DNA of 64,000 nt, taken from positions 19,376,698 to 19,440,697 of the forward strand of contig CM022670.1 of NCBI GenBank assembly GCA_012295275.1. Reading direction: 5' to 3'. The notes beneath the pieces were generated by a model. The model worked only from the letters and a program-made list of their open reading frames with translations, made no database searches and was not told the DNA's origin. This DNA comes from Chrysomallon squamiferum. Taxonomy: Eukaryota; Mollusca; Gastropoda; Neomphalida; Peltospiridae. Position 1 is the stretch's first letter. Each line of letters begins with the position of its first letter. Below, in pieces: positions 26,216-40,690 of this stretch. The position numbers and the translations under genes were made by a program.

Positions 26216-28068
26216 GTACTACTGATTCTGATATTATTACTACTAGTAGTAGCAGATCCCAATTTCCATGTTATCCTTTAACTTTTAAGTCCTTTAACTT
26301 TTCAGCAGTATTAGTAGCTGTATTTATACTCATACTGACATATCAGCTATAATGATTTATTATTTAGATTTCTCAGTCTGAAGAAAAAACCAACAAAAAA
26401 CCCCCAACAACAACAATTAAAACAAACAAACAAATAAAACAACAGTAGCACACTGCATCAAAGAACTTATAAAGTCGTATATTTTACTTTATACCGACAA
26501 CTTTGGCTCCTATCCCTTTCTGAAATCTTGGAATCACTCACTCCTAATTTCGTTTAAAGTGTTCACTTCAAAATCATAGTAAAAATAATGGTCTTGATAT
26601 GAAGATTCTGTACAATATTTTGGTTTAGATAGGAAATGGGCGAACACAATGTTATCGATTGATTCCTTATTTCATAAAGGTTCAGATATACGTAAACGGA
26701 TGTAACTTCTAATGTGCACATTTCCTCTAATAGGCAACCTTTGTAGAATGTCATAAAAGACAGATTCTTTTCAGTAGGAGTATTTCCAAGCGATAAGTTT
26801 CGCAGAGTAACCGCTTCGTGAACTTGCAACAGTCTTTATAGATTTATGTTTACGTTGTCTGTTTTAACCTTTCAAAACGGCGGTTTCCATACGATTCATT
26901 ATATAATCATTTGGCAACTTTTCGAGACTACCAAAGCGAAGCGTTGAGAAGTATTACATTCAGCCTGACAAGAAAAGCGAGCGGTTGTTGACCGAAAGAC
27001 TGCTTGAATGTGTCTGAAGTAAATGTTCTAAACATTGCCCACAAAGAAGCTGATACAGTATCTCTGGCCAGAATGAATACTAATATAAATACGGATAAAT
27101 TCTTTTCCAAAAACCTTTTTTTTTTTTTTTTTTTTTTTTAAATCAAAATAATTTAATTAACGGCTTCTAGTTAAAAAAAAAAAAAAAAAAAAATTATAAA
27201 AATAAAAAAAAAAATAAAATAAAAACTACTACTACTAGTATTAATAATAATAAAGACTAAATGTAAAAAAAAAAAAAAAAAACAATATCAGTGCAAAATT
27301 AAACATCTCGTCATAAAAAAGAAAATTAAACAAAATCCAATCCCTCCTCAACCCTCCAAACCCACAAAAGCAACAATCCGCCCACAAATAAAAAAAGAAG
27401 GAAAAAAAAGAAGAAAAAAGAAAGAACCCAAACAAAAACAACAACAATAAAAACAAAACAAAACAAAACCATATCCAGTACACACAAAACAATTACCCTG
27501 GTTGTTTTTTTAAACGATTTCATGTTTTTAGAAAATAGTTTATTAACATAAATTTTATTATCCTCTTTGTAGTTATATTTTCTGATTCAGTAAAATAATT
27601 CTACAAACAGTTTTAAATTGTTTCTTGTAATGCAAAAAAAGAAAGAAAAAGAGAAAACAACAACAACAACAAAAAACGAATAACTAAAAACAAATAAAAA
27701 CAACAATAAAATAAAACATAAAACAAACAATTAAATAAATAAATAAATAAGTGAACACGACACAACAACACAGTAATAACAATAACAACAACAACAGAAT
27801 AATAACAATAACAACAACACCAATAGAATAATAACAATAACAATAACAACAACAACAGAATAATAGAACATTCGCATATCAAAAAAATATTATAAGGTCA
27901 ATTTAAAAAAGATAATTTACTTGAAATCCAAACTAAAAATATTTTCCTTCTGTTTTGTATTCAATAACTAAATGAACATGAATTCATAAAAATGTGTGAA
28001 TCATTTGCTATTGCAATTTATATTATTTTATTTTCACAAATATACTTCTTATTTTTCAGAATTTTAAA

Positions 28069-29644
28069 ATGTGGAAGACAAACATGGCGGCGATTGTTGG
28101 AGTTTGGATCATTGGTCAAGGAATGATGGGCACAGTTGGGGGTTTTAATAACGAAACATGCGACGATATTACTATCGTCTCCAATGTTACGTTAGGGTAA
28201 GAATGTGTTTTATAGAATATTTCTGGTGTTAATTAAGATAAAAATAATACATGCCATCGCTGAGCTAAGGGTAAATTACAACAGACCATATGTAGCACGT
28301 TCAAAGTGACTTTAAAATATGACAGTAAATGTGACTGTTACGATAAAATAATACAGTATTTAAAAAAAAAAAAGAAAGAAGAAAAATCGCATTATATTAC
28401 AAAAATATTGCCGATATTTCACGTTACAGTTTAATGATATAACACACAAAACACTGTTGTAATGAATTTATTATATAATTTTATAGGCATTTTCGAGGTA
28501 TCTTTCTGGTAAAACTGCATATTATGTAGAATGTATGAAATTTCCAGTTTTACATAACACTGAAACAGAGTATTACATACATTACCGAGGATACTTTACA
28601 GAAAAACCGAAAATCTTACAATATCGCTGACACTTTCAAGGTTACGTTAGAGTAAGACAGTAAAACTGATAACGTTACGATAAACATGTATACTCTATAA
28701 CCTTTGCAACGTTACCAAGGATACATTAAAGTAAGGCCTCGTATTATATAATATTTCGTTAGAATCAGAGATTCAGTGTAATAACCTTGAGATAAACGAG
28801 AACACGGTTGATTAATACTGGTGACTTTTTCACGATATCGTTATCGTAACATTGTTGAATTTTCAAGGTCACACTATATTAAATAATGTTTTATATAATA
28901 TTGCCGAAAATTTATACTTTAATAAAAAAAATTGGTGTAACGTTTATACATTTGTATACCAGTCTTTTCAAGTTTTACAGTAAAACAGTATAAAAGTATA
29001 CATCTGTTTTATAATATTTAGACTGACAAGTACATTACAGATTCTTATGTTTTTTATATACCTAATCGATTGTGTTATATATTGCGTTTGTATGTGTTCG
29101 TTTGCTTGTTTACCTGTACGATACAAACATGATACATATAAACAGAAACACATTTGTATTTAGTTGTGTGTGCATATGTGTTTGTATGAGAATATTATTA
29201 ATAAAACGTCATTAATTTGTATTACAATATTTATCCATTTATTTAGTAAAGTAAGTCACGAAGTGGAGAAGTATGAAGCGGCTTTGGTGATTCTACTCGG
29301 ATTTGGCGGGTTCTCAATTCTTTTGGGAATGCTTTACAACCTAATACGGAAGTACGTCTTCGAAGACTCGCACAATCTTGACACGACGTTTGACGCCGGC
29401 GGCAAAGTCAGCATGAGTTTAACTGCTGTGACAGTCGCTTCTCAATTACTGTGGCCTGGTGACTTACTGCAAAGTGCCACCGTGGCCATAAAGGTGATTT
29501 CAATGAAAATTATAAGATTATAAGGCCATTAAAAGAAAGAAAGAATAGAAAGAAAAAATATATTTACCTAATTTAATGTGCTAATCTCTCTCTCTCTGTG
29601 TACAAAAAAGAAAGAAAACAGCACAAAAACAACAAAACAAAACA

Positions 29645-29684
<40 letters not shown>

Positions 29685-30275
29685 CAAATAAATAAATAAC
29701 CGTAAAGAAGAATTATTTATGGAAAAAGAACGCATAGCAATAACATTTCGCTTAAATCAAGCGTCAAATAAAAATTCATTACCCATTTTATTTCCCAAGT
29801 TTTTGCACTGAAAGAAACCAGTAAATAACAAATGAAAGGGATGACTAACATTTCACTAAAAGTAACTGTCTTACTCTTCTGTCAGCATTAAATTCTTTTC
29901 TGTGTTAATTGGTTCACCTGTCGAAAGATGTAAAATGCGTATTAAAAATGCACAGTCTTTGTCTTCTGAATGCGGCTGCCTTACATTAATCTAATAGTAA
30001 CAATTTTTTGTTTTTTGTTTTTGTTTTGTTTTTTTATGTGAATCATATATCAGTCCTGTTGTAATGATAAAGTATAATAATAATAATTATAACAATAAGT
30101 ATAGACTTTAATAAAAAAAAATTGTGACGTCATTTCTTGTTTTATTACACAGTTATTTTTACTATCAAATGTATATGGGATTTTAATGATACTTATTAAT
30201 ATTCTACATGCAGAATGCAAAAAATAATTAGTTTATACATGCATGCATACATACATATATACATACATACATACA

Positions 30276-30307
<32 letters not shown>

Positions 30308-31750
30308 CATACGTACGTACATTCATAAATATATACACATACATACATATACAGATAAAGCCGTCTCGAGGTCCGAACGTTCCTGAATATTGTCTATGTG
30401 CAAAATCTAATCAGACGTACATAAGTCAGAGAATATTAAAATCCTAAAAATACATAAATTCATACATTGATACATACTTACATACATACATACATACATT
30501 TATATGTATATATATACACATGCATATTATTATTAATATTTTATTGTTCACAGAACGGCATTGCTGGTACCTTTTGGTATTCCGTGGGAGCAGTCATCAA
30601 CATGATTTTGTTTCCAGTTCTTTCGGTACATTTTAAAACGAGATCTCCAGGGGCTAAGACATTTCTTCAGGTAATATTAACATTTCCCCCCCTCCCTTTT
30701 ATAGATTCTTTGTATTGCATATTACATAGTGTATGTAGAATAATGAACTTATGTTAATCTGATGTATATAAATCAAAGTTTGTGTTAGTAATATGTGTTT
30801 AACACTGATTTTCTTACCCTTTGATGTACTGTCGTACGCCCTTTCTTCTTTTAACTGTATTTTGAACGACTGTCTACCGCTGAGCTACTTTCATTATCCC
30901 CGTTTTGTAGAAGAGCTATTCACAAGATTCAACAACACTGAGTCGCATATTCATTCTTTTCACACATCTTTCACACGTGCAAGTTTGGCATTTTAATTTA
31001 ATAATCTCATATCTCTATATTTAAATTTCATAATCTGTTATTATATAAAAATATTTAAAAAAAAAAAGACATGGTGGTGGATTTTATACGGGGAAAAAAT
31101 GCACTTTTCAACTGGCTTCCAGTTTCCTCATACCCAAATTTTCAGTCAGTTTCTTCAAAACAATTGAAAGATTTTTGTTCACATCAACGAAAAAATTATA
31201 ACCGTTTCGGGCGCAGTTTCTTGGATGTTTTTAATGACAGTCATTCTGCTGAGTAAAGCAATTGTAGGATGAGCAGTAGAGCAGACAATAAGAATAAACG
31301 CTTTTTACAGGAGAGAACGAAAGAATAAGGAAATAACAAAGTGTACGGTAATCTGGTTTAATCGCCAAGATTTAATTCAAATTTCTGCGTGATCTAAATT
31401 AGGTTATTTATCATACATTTATGTATGTTAATTTTGTTTATATGATTACATATGACCATTAGCAGAAAAATATATATTTTAGAAGGGTTTGAGTTATTTT
31501 ATTTTTCACCCATTGTCCTGTATTTAGTAAATCAATCCATGATATGCCATATCTTATTTCTATAAATATATTAAAAATACCTGCTAGTAATTCAAAACTA
31601 GAATGGTGGCATCAGGTTCTAATATATAATCATTATTGAAATATGTTAAAACGTTTTCAGCTGTCGTTAAAAAATATTTCGTTCATACACTTCTCACGTG
31701 TCTACGATTAACTTTCATCACGATGAAAAATAGCTGTTATAAATAAATCC

Positions 31751-31849
<99 letters not shown>

Positions 31850-34800
31850 TTTAATAATACATTATGGTAAATATATTTTCTTTTGTTTCATCTAGGTTAT
31901 ATACGCCAGATTTGGAAAACCAGCTCACATCGTCTTTTGCATGTTCGCTCTTCTTACGAATTTGGTTGTCATGACCTGTCTGTTAACCGGGGGAACGGCA
32001 ACCATCCAGTCAATAACAAAGGATGCATCTGGAGAGTTTTGTGTCCTGTTAATGGCTACCTTGTTCGGAAGTTACTCATTTATTGGGGGTCTGGGCTCCA
32101 CATTTTACGTTTCATACTTCAATACAGTCCTCGTTTTCGTAATGCTGTGCGTTTTCATCATAAATATTTTCCATAAAAAAAATGTCGGAGAAACAGCTTT
32201 GCTTGGAAGCATGGACAAAATATATGAAAAAGTCACGTGTCTTGAAGGTCCAGAAACCAACGAAGAACGGAGTTATTTAACCTTTTGGTCCGAGGGGGCA
32301 TTAATCTGGGGAATTCAAGGCATTTTTGCTACATCGTCGTTGACATTTTGTGACCAAGCTTCGTGGCAAAGTCGGATTGCAGCAAAGCCCGTACAAGGCG
32401 TGCTTGGGTTCTTGGCAGCTTCTTTCATTTGGTTTGCAATTCCTTCATCGATTGGAACTAGTACGGGTCTAGCGTACTTAGCACTCAGCGCAACAAATTC
32501 GACCTTCAGGTTATCCGATCAAGACATAGACGCAGGTAAGAAGAGGTATTTAAATGTGAATGTATGTTTGCAGGTATGTGTTTGCATTATATATGTATGT
32601 ATGTATGCATACGCACGAATATGTATATGTATGAATATTTTTATTTTTGTTTTAAGTATTTATTTATGTTCATATATCTATGATATTATATGTATTTGTT
32701 TATGTAAAGTTATGTTTAACCTTTTCAAACACAAAGCTTAATACATTTTATCACTATGCAATTCAGCTGTTACATGACACGAAGTGGTGTTAAACTAATA
32801 AAATATTATTATCAAGACGTTAATAAGACACAATCAAATGTGAAATACAAAATTATCTTTCCTTGGGGCGATAATCAAGAAACTCTTTTACCACGCCTTG
32901 TTTAAAAAGACAGGGGTTAATGGCGGAGTCATTTCAAGCTGCCGTTTGTACATTATTCTCTGATTTCATTTGTTATAAGTGATAATACGTTATTGGTGGA
33001 GTGTACTTGTGCCTTTATTTGTGTATGTTTATAATCTTTATTTTAAATTACATGCTATCTTATAATTCTAGAAAGGTTGGTATTTGTTCTGGAATTCTAT
33101 TATTAATATTTTTCTTATAAGTCGGATCTCGCATTTTAAACATGTATAACATATCAGTTCATAAATGTTGCTATCAGACCGAGTTTGTATACATTATATT
33201 TATATATATATATCAGTTACTCTGTGTATTTTATATGTTAATTGATTTTGTATACATATCAGCTTATCAGAAAAGATCTATGTATTAAGTTCTTCTAATC
33301 TATCTGTTTATGTCTGAAAGATATCTGTTTGTACACACGTCTGTCGAAATACCTCTGTTTATGTTACTGAAAATTAACAGCGACAGAATTAAGTTAACAG
33401 ACAAAAAATGGCTCTATTTGTTTGAATCTTGCCAATGTCTGGCAGAGGACAACCGTTTCATTTGTAAAATAATCAAGAGAAAACAGATAATATATGGTTT
33501 GGCATGTAGAACAAGAGATTTAAAAAAAAAAAAAAAGATAAAGAATGAAAAGAAGCAAGACAAAGAAAGAAAGAAAAGAAGTAAATCAAGGATGTAAATT
33601 GGATTATTTAAGTACCGAGTTACATGGAGAAATTAGGGAAAGTTTCACGAAGCAAAATTTTTACTGCTAATGTGAAGCACAACGCATACCCATGCACAAA
33701 ACATACACATTTAAAACAATATATATTCTGAATATACGTAACTTAAGAGATAAAATAACTATCTCTGAAAATGGAATCATATATGGTATGTGTCATTAAA
33801 AAAAAAGAAGAAATATTTAGCATTTTTTGTTTTGTTTTTTTTCTTTTTTTTTATAGCTTTAGTGGTATGAAAAGATGAGATTTAGGAAATAATGGCAGTG
33901 ATAAAATGGCACCGGAAAAGAGGCACCTGGAAAACATGGGAGCCGGAAAAAATGGCACTATGCAAATTTGGAAAAAATGGCACCCTATTTATTTTTTTCT
34001 GTATAATTGCTTAAAAAAACAACAACTTAAAAGTACTTTTAAAAATACAATTTATTCATGCAATTACATACATGTATATTAATATATAGCATCACTCATC
34101 CACTTGATTTGCTTAACAAAGTATAGTGTTATATCAGAGTTTAGTATCACAATTATCACATTATTACCACATTCAAAAATACAATATATTCAACCATAGA
34201 GCTTCACTCAGCCACTTGGTTTTGGTTACCATGAGATTTCCAGCAGATATTGTGACCAGTTCCTTGAAGGAATTCTTCAGCAGTTTTGCTCCGATCTCAT
34301 AAATAATGAAGACGAGACTGTAGCTGGGTGTACATACGTTTGACACGCTTGCGAGGAGGCTCACCACGAGCAGCGTTGAGTAGAGCTGTACTGACATGGG
34401 CGGCATTTGCTTTAAACCAGTGAATCAGTCTCCACACAGAAGGTTGAGAAATAGAGCATGCACCATGACCATCGCAGAGTCTATGACAACTGTGGTAGGA
34501 TCAGGGTCTTGACAGCTGATAGGTGTTGCACTGGCACCAAATATGATGATGCTTGAGTCGGTGTTTGGACCATTGTCGTAGACGATGAACTGTCGAGGAT
34601 CAGGTTCCGTTGTCAGCGCCCACTCTTCCTCAGTGACGAGATCTTGAAGAGACTCAGGTTCAGGAGGGATGCAGCCAAGACTCTTTGGTTACGTAGGATA
34701 CGTTTTACTGACTCTTACCTGGAACGTTCAACCCTGGCAGTGACACTGAGTCATTATCTGGCTTCGCTTGTCGAAGCATCATCTGAGAACGGCAGTTGGT

Positions 34801-36191
34801 GCTCGTGCAATAAACTCTTTCTTCAGAAAGTTAAACCAAGGATGCGGGAGCCAGTCCTCCAAATGTGCATATGATTTGTTTTTGTAAGCAGGACTTGATC
34901 TACTACCAATAACCAAATATGAAGTGCCATTTTGTTTCCTGCATTAGCATAGTGCCATATCTTACAAGTGCCATTTTTCCCGGGTGCCTTTTTATTTGGT
35001 CGTCATGTTAAGATACCAAATGAAATGTATTCGTCTGACATCACGGACTTAATTGGTCTTAGTTAAGCCAGTTTTTCACCGGGGCATCACAGAAAACCTT
35101 TAACAGGGCCACAGTTTTCTGAATGACTATCGAATAATGCAATATGAACACTATTTCCTTTAATATAGTTAAGACAAAATATGCCTTGATTGTTGCTCTT
35201 TAGCGTTATTTTTTGTTTTGAATTATATGTTTTGGGTAGTATTGGAAGTTTAAATGGAGGAAATAGCTTAGCAGTATTGTTTTAGTAAGTTAAAGTAGTA
35301 AGTTTTTGATTTAAATATGCAACAGTAAAATCTTTAATGTTTTAGTAAATAATATTTGAAGCCTGCATAACTGTTATAGCAGAACTTCTATGGAAAATTA
35401 AATCGTCCTATTTTTTTTTTTATAAGGAACATTTCAGGGTTTGAAGATATAACATGACTTAATAAGCAGTTGTCAGAATCAGTTCAGTTATTCATAACCG
35501 TATTATTTTCTTAAACGTGTAAATAACATTGGGGGTTTGATGAAATGATATCTTGTGTTTACAAAAAATAAATTAATTTTTTTCTTCTGAATTATTATTA
35601 TTATTAATATTATTATTATTAAACTGCGCAATAAAAACTTTAGTATTTTTGTAAATAACATTAGAGATTTGGAAAATGAGACGGATTGTACTGACAGTAA
35701 AATAAATTAAATCCATTGTACATGTATCAGATCACTTACCCGGAGTGAAAAAAAAAAAAAAAAAAGAAAATGAAAAGGTTTTAGAAGTGTATTATCTTAT
35801 ATTTCTTTAATACAAATTCGTTTTTTTACTCTTCACTATTTATTTTGAATTGTAAATATATTCTGATAATCCCCAAATTACGACCGGGTTCCGTTGTGTC
35901 CGGGAATATGTAACTCGTAATGGATGTTACTAATAATTTACTTAAGTTTTATTTGTTGTTATTTAAATATTACCCAAGGTTTTCTATTTCTGCTGGACAA
36001 CACAGTTAGAAAATACAATATGATTATTAATGATCGTTTCTTTTTCAATATGTTATCTTTTATTATTATTTTTTTTTTTTTTTGTACGTACAGACGAACG
36101 TAGATAGCTAAGGTCGTTAGCAGTGGATCAGCTGTATTAAAAGTTGGTCCAGAAAACCTGAATCTAGTTTGTATTGTTATTTTTTATTTTA

Positions 36192-36234
<43 letters not shown>

Positions 36235-36549
36235 GTTTTTAGGCTTAATTTCTTTAATTATTGTTATATCGTCGACATTGTCATTATCATCATCATCGGG
36301 ACGTCGCCGTCGCCGTAATCATCGTCATCACGATCGTTGTCGTCGTCATAATCAACATCATCATCATCATCAGTTCTAACCACTTTTTTATGGGCTAAAA
36401 CCAGATTGTTTTTCTGGAAAACAAATAAAACAACCATTCAGACGCAGATTGTTATAATATTTTGATCGCAACAATTGTTTCTTTTCTAAAATTTAAATTA
36501 AAGACTGAATAATTAAATTAGAATCTATAAACGTGTGTATGTGTGTGTG

Positions 36550-36580
<31 letters not shown>

Positions 36581-36642
36581 GCGTTATATAATAATAAAAA
36601 ATAATAACGCCAAAATTATGTTAAAAAAGACAATTAAAATAA

Positions 36643-36728
<86 letters not shown>

Positions 36729-37263
36729 AAATTAGTAAAAAATAACTATCATAATTATTTATATATATATTTTTTTTTATCTCCCTAACTGTATAAATGA
36801 AATTAGGTCGACGTTCGCAAAATTCAGAAAAGAAACAAACATTTTGTGTATGGTACTTAGGCAAATGAGGTAATTTTATTCGAAAGATACCCACTGATTA
36901 AAAAAAATTAATCTTTTACTTTTTTGCTGAATACTGATAAAAATATTTCTTTATTTTCTTATTTTTAACAACGCTGCTGAAATTATTTGGTTACATAAGA
37001 ATTTTAACATTTTTAATTTTTTTTTTTTTTGTAAAGGTAATTTTTACATAATACTTGGAGTAATTATTATAATTTTTTTATTTTTTATATTGAATATATA
37101 CCAAAAAGAATTTAAAGAATGTACTGCCACTTCAAAAAGATAACAGTTTTATGAGCTTTTAAGGTTCAGAGTTGTAAAAATTAAGGAAAAGGATGACTAA
37201 GAAAAAGAAAAAAGAAAAAGAAGGAAAAAAGAAAGAACGAATGATAAAATGAAAACGAGAATG

Positions 37264-37300
<37 letters not shown>

Positions 37301-37909
37301 AAGAAAACGAGAGATATATAAAAAGATAGAACGGTATGAAAAAAGAAATAAAGGTCCAAACAAATGGTAAAATTATTACTCACACATACAAACACACAGA
37401 TAAAATTACACGTTTATGATATATAAAACCTAAAATTCCTTTTATCAAACCATAAGTGCATTAAAGTTTTTTAGAAACGTTCCTTAAAATAATAAAGTAG
37501 AAATGTAACTGCACGATATATAAAATTTATCTTACTAGTGATACTTTTTATTGACAACACGAAAATGCTTAAAATTAAAATAAAAAAAAAAATATAGATA
37601 AATAAAATAATTAAATGAAATTTCTTGGAACGAAATATTGAAAAGGGTACAATATGTTTGGATGGGAGTATGGTCTTAAAAGTTTATCATATTAGAACAA
37701 AGAGACAACTTAAAACGTAATATTTGAAACTCTCTGTCTATCTGTTGGTTCATATCTCTACCTCTCTTTGTCTATCCATCTCTGTATATAGTTGTCAAAA
37801 TGTAATACCCATTTATTGTGTTTGTTACTGTATATGTGTTTTAGTGTGTTTATGAAAAAGAAATGGAGTTTGAGAGAGAGAGAGCGATGGAGAGAGAGAG
37901 AGAGAGATG

Positions 37910-37950
<41 letters not shown>

Positions 37951-40656
37951 ATAATAAACATTTGAAAGAATGTGAAAAAAGAAACACGAAGAGATGCTGA
38001 TAGATAGAGGAACACATTACTACTAATACTTTTGAAATAACTAGTTCCTTAACTTCATAAAATAAAATTTCTTAGAATTACATACAAATTTGAATATTTA
38101 TATTATAGACAGTACCTTTTTTGCGAGAAATCAAATGAGCATTATAGTTTTAATCTATTACGTTATCGTCTATTACTACAAAAATACGGCATTCATGTAC
38201 TCTGTTGGTCTGAAAATTCTGTCGGTAAAAATATATCACTTTATATTTAAGTTCAGGTGTTAGCACCTGATAATAAAAACGACATTGCTTTTTGATTATG
38301 AAATCCATCATTATGTGAGAATAACTTTATAACAGGAGAGTATATTTTTTCATTGCTTTTTACGCCCGCTTCTTGTCAGAATCATTAAATATCTAAAATT
38401 TTAGTGAAATGTTTTTAAGTGCTAACTTTAAAAGTCTAATGAATTATACCTGACATGAGTTTATTGAAAACAGAAGTTTCAGAAAATACTACCAACTGCA
38501 TTTTTTTCTTTTTTTTCTGATGTCAAACATTGACAAATCGTCCAGATAAAAGAGAAATAAATATGTCTGTACCAGACTAAATACAGCTCGCTAGACAGCA
38601 ACTTGAACCTTGCAGATGGATAAACATTTTCCAGGAAGCAATTCATTGCTTATGGCTTATAGCTTGGTAAAAAAGGGAAACAGGGATTTGGTACATATGC
38701 ACTAATAGTCAGTGGCGGATCTAAGCATGTCTTTAGGGATATCCAGAATCGCCAATTTTTCTGGACAGACAAATCTACCGATTCAGATGACACTTACTAA
38801 AGACTGCGTATATAATGCATCTGATCTTGCTAATATGTTTATGATAATACATTTACGCGTAATTCCCTACAAATCAAGTGACATAATTTTCTAATCTTTA
38901 TCTTTTCCAGAGTTCTGGAATGCAGTATGCTTATCAGCATAGCCTAATAAGAGTTAAAAAAGAACAGAAAAAGAAAATGTAAAATGGTTAAAAATGGCTT
39001 CATTAACGTAATTTAGTTTCAGAAATAAAATAAGTCATTATCATCACAATTTGTAATCTCACCTAACATGTAATAAATACAGCTCTACGAAACACAATAA
39101 CACAGAAAACATTCTTAATAAAACATACTGGATTTGATAACAAATATTAACGAGTAAAATGTTATTTATTTGAACATAACAGAAATATGAAACTTTCTTT
39201 TTTATTCTCATCAGGTCTGGTGACACCATTTATTGCTCAGAAAGCTTTGGGATATTCTGGAGGCGTTATGATTCTAACCATGTTGACGATGTCGCTGATG
39301 TCAACAGGGTCTGGAGAAGTTATGGCAGTTTCTTCGATTATTGTTTACGACATTTACCAATCACACCTACGTCCATATAGGTAACAAGTGTGAACTTTTT
39401 TGTAGCATTTATTTACTTACTTATAATTAAATGTAAAAAGTCTATATTACTTTATTTATTATTGAATTATTTTTTTATTTTTTTTTTTAGTTAGTTATAT
39501 ACTGTTTTAACTACTAGTATTTTTAATTTTCTTAAAATATTTTTTACTACTCAAAAGATAGTTAATTACTTATCATATTTTCCCCTTTCATAATTTATCA
39601 AAAGAGTAAGACATGGTTTCTTCAGGAGAATAAAATACAAATGACCTGTTATATTTAATTACAATTAGATCTCTGCCAAATGAGACTAACCAACATAATA
39701 TAATGTTACTGTAGTAACATCATAACTTTTACTCAAAACCAATTTACTTATGCAGAAAAAATCACAGATCAGGTAACTGCCTTCTTTGTGGAAAACCCTC
39801 ATCTCTGGACGAAACGAAGACGCTGAAAGAACCATATGCAACCTACTGTCAATGTCCTCCAGCTTTAGAATGTGCAGAATGCCAGAAAGACAAACAACAA
39901 AACATTGCCCAGACCAATCTTGGCAAGCAGACCATCTACACATGCAAACATCACGGCCAATTTAGGATGTATCAGGACATCATGATCCAGTTCAAAAGCT
40001 GGTGCATCTTGTGGGTCACTATTGCAATTGTCCCTCTTGGGATGTTAGTCAACGCCGCGGGGATAGATCTTAACTGGACTATGATGGTTGGTTTCATTAT
40101 AACCACTCCGTGCTTCCCTGGAGCAGTTCTGAGCATTATATGGGTAAAAACTACTGCTATCGGAGTTATTTCTGGTGAGTCAAACAACATAATATTTTAC
40201 ATATGTCTCTTTTATTGAGAGAGATTTTATTTTAATGTTTAGATTTTCGTGTACTCAGTTAGCCTTCTTATTTTTAAATGTGCATAAAATATGGTAATTC
40301 ATGTAACATGTAACAAGATTCATCTAGTGATAGATATAAACAATAAATCTTTCAAAAATAATATGATTTATTAGAAATAGAAGTAAAAAATGTATTATAT
40401 AAAGCAAATTATTTTCGATCAGAATTTAATGGAAAATTTATATTTCCAGTTTTTGTAACATTATTTTTTCCCGCTTCTTATTATCATAGACTGTATTTCA
40501 ACTGCTTTCTTTTCCCCCAAAACAGTAACAAGAACTATCAAGCACTAATCAACCAAACAAACAATCAGCAAAATTCCATTTTTGTTAAATAAATAAATTA
40601 ATAATAAATAAATAAATAAAAGAGCAGATATAAAACACACAGACAACCATTCACAA

Positions 40657-40690
<34 letters not shown>

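Larger units (their letters stand above)
32536..39214 (+). other. Intron 4 of copy 1 (6.7 kb)
   Basis: This is the longest intron of the first gene. It holds the Mutator-like element remnant (33.9-35.0 kb), a (TTA)n tract at 36190-36236, a CpG-rich CAT/CGT triplet tract at 36285-36373, a (CT)n run at 36646-36726, poly(A) at 37264-37298 and a (GA)n run at 37872-37947. Nothing else coding was seen. Confidence 0.75.

Noticed and set aside
29164-29246. ATG upstream of transporter exon 2 as a gene start
   Set aside because: The segment before 29247 is intron; the acceptor ATTTAG at 29241-29246 joins in frame to exon 1, and the upstream residues have no family similarity.
34644-34874. 76-codon plus-strand ORF within the MULE remnant
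   Set aside because: The recognisable transposase-like sequence is on the minus strand; this frame is its shadow.
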